The notes under the pieces were generated by a model that made no database searches, had not been told where the DNA came from, and saw only the letters and a program-made list of their open reading frames with translations. A program made the position numbers and the translations under genes. Shown one piece after another: positions 5,583 to 8,031 of a stretch of DNA of 8,031 nt; position 1 is the first letter of the stretch; every line of letters begins with the position of its first letter. Origin of the DNA: Candidatus Bathyarchaeota archaeon (GTDB lineage: Archaea > Thermoproteota > Bathyarchaeia > Bathyarchaeales > Bathyarchaeaceae); the NCBI GenBank assembly GCA_020344715.1, contig CP070828.1, positions 240,072 to 248,102 of the forward strand. Reading direction: 5' to 3'.

Positions 5583-5746
5583 GGAGACCACAGGAGAGAG
5601 GGCAGAGTCAGAGTACCTGAGGAATAAAATTCGACAGCTACTACAAAGTGTTTAATAAGAATCGTTAAAATAGAGAGAACAAGTTTACTAGCAGAGACTA
5701 CTTCTTTTAAGAAGAAAAGAACCTTTGTCCAATTTATCTCTAGAGA

Positions 5747-5768
5747 CTTCCACACGAAATACAGGGGT
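5747..5768 (+). repeat. Origin recognition box 3
   Basis: The box reads CTTCCA-CAC-GAAA-TAC-AGGGGT, followed by GGG. It is 99 bp before the orc1/cdc6 start, so Orc1/Cdc6 binding here could also regulate its own gene. Confidence 0.8.
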
Positions 5769-5867
5769 GGGAGGCTTTTTGAGCACTTTTGGTTCATGAA
5801 GGCGGAAAGCTGGTTGCTTTCTTGGAATCTTTCTTGAGAGTTTGGTGCTTTTTGTTTAGTTTTTTGT

Positions 5868-7184
5868 ATGAGAGCCCTTATGTTTATTCCAAGTGACATC
5901 GAGCGTCGCGTTTCGGCCTATTTAGCGGAGAGTGAAAGTGTGAAAGAGACTAACGTGTTAGAGGGAGTTTTCAATCATTTTCTCCAGAATGCTAGCGTTT
6001 TTCGGGACAGAGAGATATTGAGACACGATTATGTTCCTGAGAATCTTCCTCATCGTGAAGAGCAAATCCGTTTCTTGGGGGAGATTGTCGCTCCTGTTCT
6101 TAAAGGTGAGCGTTGTTCCAATGTTCTTATTTACGGCAAGACCGGTACAGGTAAAACTGCAGCTGTAAAATACGTGCTGAACAAGTTGAACCAAAAAGCA
6201 CAAGAGTTTGCTTCTTCGGTCAGTTTTTGCTACATCAATTGTCGTTGGGCTGGCACGGAATATAGAGTCTTATCAACAATGTGTTCTGCTCTCGGTGTCA
6301 AAGTTCCCTTCACCGGCTTGGCTTTGGGAGAAGTTTTCGACAGGCTCCAAAAAGGTCTGGACACGCAAAACGGTATCTTCATTGCCGTATTAGACGAAAT
6401 TGATGCACTCGTCAAGACTCATGGTGACACGCTACTGTATGAATTGACAAGAGTCAACGAGGCTCTTCATTTCGGCAAAACCTCAATTGTGGGCATTTCT
6501 AACGACCTTAAGTTCAAAGATTTCCTTGACCCTCGTGTCTTGAGTTCATTGAGTGAAGAAGAAACGGTGTTCAAACCTTATGACGCTGCAGAACTTCGAA
6601 ATATTCTCTTGGACCGTGCCAAGTCTGCTTTCCGTGGAGGAGTGCTTTCTGATAGTGCCCTGAGCCTTTGTGCTGCGTTAGCTGCGGCAGAACATGGAGA
6701 TGCGAGGCGAGCCCTAGACCTCCTTCGTGTGGCTGGAGAGTTGGCTGAACGCGAAGGAGCCAGAATCATAACAGATGAGCACATACGACGAGCAGAGACT
6801 AGGATTGAACATGACCGTGTTGTCGAGGCTTTGAAGAATCTTCCTGCCCATTCCAAACTCGTCTTGTTTGGAGTTTATCTTCTCGTGAAAGTAAACATCG
6901 CTCGTGCTATTACCGGAGAAATCTACGAGATCTATTGTGAACTCTGTGAACACGTGGGTTTGACACCGTTAACCCAGCGGCGTGTCAGCGGTTTAATCAA
7001 CGAGTTAGATGTGATTGGATTGTTGAATACTCAAGTCGTGAGCATGGGACGCTATGGAAGAACGAAGAAGATTCGTTTGGGAGTTGCCCGTAGTATAATT
7101 AGGCGAATGTTCATGAACGACGAAAGATTTGGGCGTCTGGTTAAGTATACGCCAAAATTTCTGGTTGGTGTTTCAGGCGCTTAG
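5868..7184 (+). CDS. orc1/cdc6: Orc1/Cdc6 replication initiator
   Basis: This is the archaeal origin-binding AAA+ ATPase that recognises ORBs, opens the origin and recruits the MCM helicase. The product is 438 residues, within the family range. Visible parts: the N-terminal FRDREILRHDYVPENLPHREEQI segment (about 45-67), Walker A GKTGTGKT (90-97), Walker B VLDEID (174-179), sensor 1 GISND (209-213), arginine finger in DPRVLSSL (Arg223), sensor 2 GDARRALDLLR (277-287), and a C-terminal winged helix (about 315-415) with recognition helix TQRRVSGLINELDVIGLL and basic wing GRYGRTKKIRL. All key residues are present, so an active initiator is expected. The start could be ATG 5868 or ATG 5880; neither has a Shine-Dalgarno, and a T-rich leader precedes both. 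The gene abuts the ORB-containing region and converges on DP1 with an 18-bp gap. Confidence 0.95.
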   Translation: MRALMFIPSDIERRVSAYLAESESVKETNVLEGVFNHFLQNASVFRDREILRHDYVPENLPHREEQIRFLGEIVAPVLKGERCSNVLIYGKTGTGKTAAVKYVLNKLNQKAQEFASSVSFCYINCRWAGTEYRVLSTMCSALGVKVPFTGLALGEVFDRLQKGLDTQNGIFIAVLDEIDALVKTHGDTLLYELTRVNEALHFGKTSIVGISNDLKFKDFLDPRVLSSLSEEETVFKPYDAAELRNILLDRAKSAFRGGVLSDSALSLCAALAAAEHGDARRALDLLRVAGELAEREGARIITDEHIRRAETRIEHDRVVEALKNLPAHSKLVLFGVYLLVKVNIARAITGEIYEIYCELCEHVGLTPLTQRRVSGLINELDVIGLLNTQVVSMGRYGRTKKIRLGVARSIIRRMFMNDERFGRLVKYTPKFLVGVSGA

Positions 7185-7202
7185 CATTGAAGTTGCCTTG
7201 AT

Positions 7203-8031
7203 TTAGTTCAGCGTGGTTGATTTGAAGTTCACTGTGAAAACTCGCAGTGTTTGCAGGTCGACAATTGGCACAATTCCGGGGGTAGGTTCTAATCCCATTT
7301 TTCTTTGAAACGCTGTTTGCCCTTGCCAAGCGCCAGAGTTGACCGATAGGACTTCTCTGTAGGTCTCATGTCGTTCCACGTGTATGTGACCTGTATGAAA
7401 GATGTCTGGAACGCGTTCTATTACCATGAAATCTCGATTCTCAGGTGAGATTGGAGTTTTCTGCCCGTATATAGGTGCAAGGTGTCTACATTGCAAGAGC
7501 AGCTTCATGGCTTTCTCCGGTTCTTTGAAGCTCTGGTTTGGAGCGGTTGCTATAATATCGTCTAGGCTGCGTCCATGGTAAACAAGTAGTTCTACGTTGT
7601 GCAGGTTTATTGTGCAAGGGTTTCCGAGCGAATGTACCGGTCGTGCTTCGTGGATGCTTTCCGAATATTTTCTTGGGATTGCTGGTTGAGGTATAGCTTT
7701 TCTAGAAGCGTCGTGGTTTCCGGGTATGACAATTAGTTCGATGTAGTCTGGGATTTGCTCGATAAATCTGGAAGCTTCCTGGTATTGTTGGTATATGTCT
7801 GTAGTGGCCAGTTCATTGGCTTGTCCCGGATAGACTCCTACACCGTCCACGATATCTCCAGCAATTATGACGTATTTTATTTTGCCCGCCAGTTCTCTTT
7901 TGTAGGTGTCTCCCACCTTGCCGTTGAGCCATAGAAGAAATCGGTTGAATTCCTCTCGCATGAACAACTTGCTGCCAACATGCAAATCTGATATTAAGGC
8001 TGCGTAAACTGGGATTGATGCTTTGCGCGGG
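7203..8031 (-). CDS. polB: DNA polymerase D small subunit DP1 (C-terminal part)
   Basis: DP1 is the small subunit of the archaeal replicative polymerase PolD and supplies the Mre11-like 3'-5' proofreading exonuclease. The visible 275 residues are the calcineurin-like phosphoesterase domain and run off the right edge: the frame stays open through 8030, and an apparent TTG start at 7985 is really the Leu of the motif SDLHVGS. Motifs in order: SDLH (Asp15, His17 of the visible part), AGDIVDGVGVYPGQ (Asp59), PGNHD (103-107), VYHGRS (His152) and FHTGHIH (His212, His215, His217). The closing stretch QTAFQRKMGLEPTPGIVPI is typical of DP1. All metal-binding residues are kept, so it should be an active exonuclease, unlike the inactive eukaryotic B-subunits. 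The missing N-terminal part should hold the OB fold. It is convergent with orc1/cdc6. Confidence 0.95.
   Translation of the reverse strand, partial: PRKASIPVYAALISDLHVGSKLFMREEFNRFLLWLNGKVGDTYKRELAGKIKYVIIAGDIVDGVGVYPGQANELATTDIYQQYQEASRFIEQIPDYIELIVIPGNHDASRKAIPQPAIPRKYSESIHEARPVHSLGNPCTINLHNVELLVYHGRSLDDIIATAPNQSFKEPEKAMKLLLQCRHLAPIYGQKTPISPENRDFMVIERVPDIFHTGHIHVERHETYREVLSVNSGAWQGQTAFQRKMGLEPTPGIVPIVDLQTLRVFTVNFKSTTLN

Larger units (their letters stand above)
5340..5775. other. Probable chromosomal replication origin (oriC)
   Basis: This noncoding stretch directly before orc1/cdc6 contains three copies of an archaeal origin recognition box, at 5354-5375 (+), 5561-5582 (-) and 5747-5768 (+). 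The first two face each other with their G-runs pointing inward at an AT-rich tract (about 5399-5434), the usual layout of archaeal origins, where Orc1/Cdc6 binds the boxes and opens the tract between them. A second AT-rich stretch (5651-5690) lies between the second and third boxes. Origins next to an orc1/cdc6 gene are the rule in archaea. No long credible protein frame fills the region. Confidence 0.85.

Noticed and set aside
5522..5899. 125-codon minus-strand frame across the origin
   Set aside because: It covers two origin recognition boxes and the start of orc1/cdc6 on the other strand, and its translation is biased by AG-rich DNA.
7983..7985. TTG as a start codon for DP1
   Set aside because: It is the Leu of the phosphoesterase motif SDLHVGS; the frame continues upstream with VYAALIS to the window edge.

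Overview
The window is archaeal chromosomal DNA. It carries an Orc1/Cdc6 initiator, the C-terminal part of DP1 (the small, Mre11-like subunit of the archaeal D-family DNA polymerase) and a NurA/HerA nuclease-helicase pair. A noncoding block holds three copies of an archaeal origin recognition box (ORB). PolD excludes Crenarchaeota of the Sulfolobus type. The winged-helix proteins and moderate base composition would suit a Bathyarchaeia- or other TACK-like lineage, or a euryarchaeote, but lineage is inference only.

Layout, left to right. Positions 1-681 hold no confident gene: a possible gene end at the left edge, and one weak 115-codon minus-strand frame that overlaps a striking TGTGA-type repeat site. 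A 165-residue helical protein of unknown function (682-1179, +) starts at an ATG placed about 25 nt after a TATA-like box, as expected for a leaderless transcript. The 1172-1373 region is packed with GTGA/TCAC half-sites, including a near-perfect 22-bp inverted repeat. Next is a membrane-anchored coiled-coil protein with a C-terminal winged helix (1408-2106, +). It converges, with only 9 bp between stop codons, on a three-gene minus-strand cluster read as winged-helix protein (4739-5164), NurA (3662-4654), HerA (2116-3669); nurA and herA overlap by 8 bp. The 5165-5867 gap combines the regulatory region of that cluster with a probable replication origin: ORBs at 5354-5375 (+), 5561-5582 (-) and 5747-5768 (+), the first two pointing inward at an AT-rich stretch. 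Orc1/Cdc6 (5868-7184, +) follows directly and converges on DP1 (7203-8031, -, running off the right edge).

How it fits together: Orc1/Cdc6 is expected to bind the ORBs and open the AT-rich tract; PolD copies DNA from the resulting forks; HerA-NurA resects DNA ends at broken forks. The locus is therefore an origin-centred replication and end-processing neighbourhood. Less explained are the TGTGA repeat sites on either side of the 682-1179 gene, and the inverted repeats at the promoter of the nurA-herA cluster.
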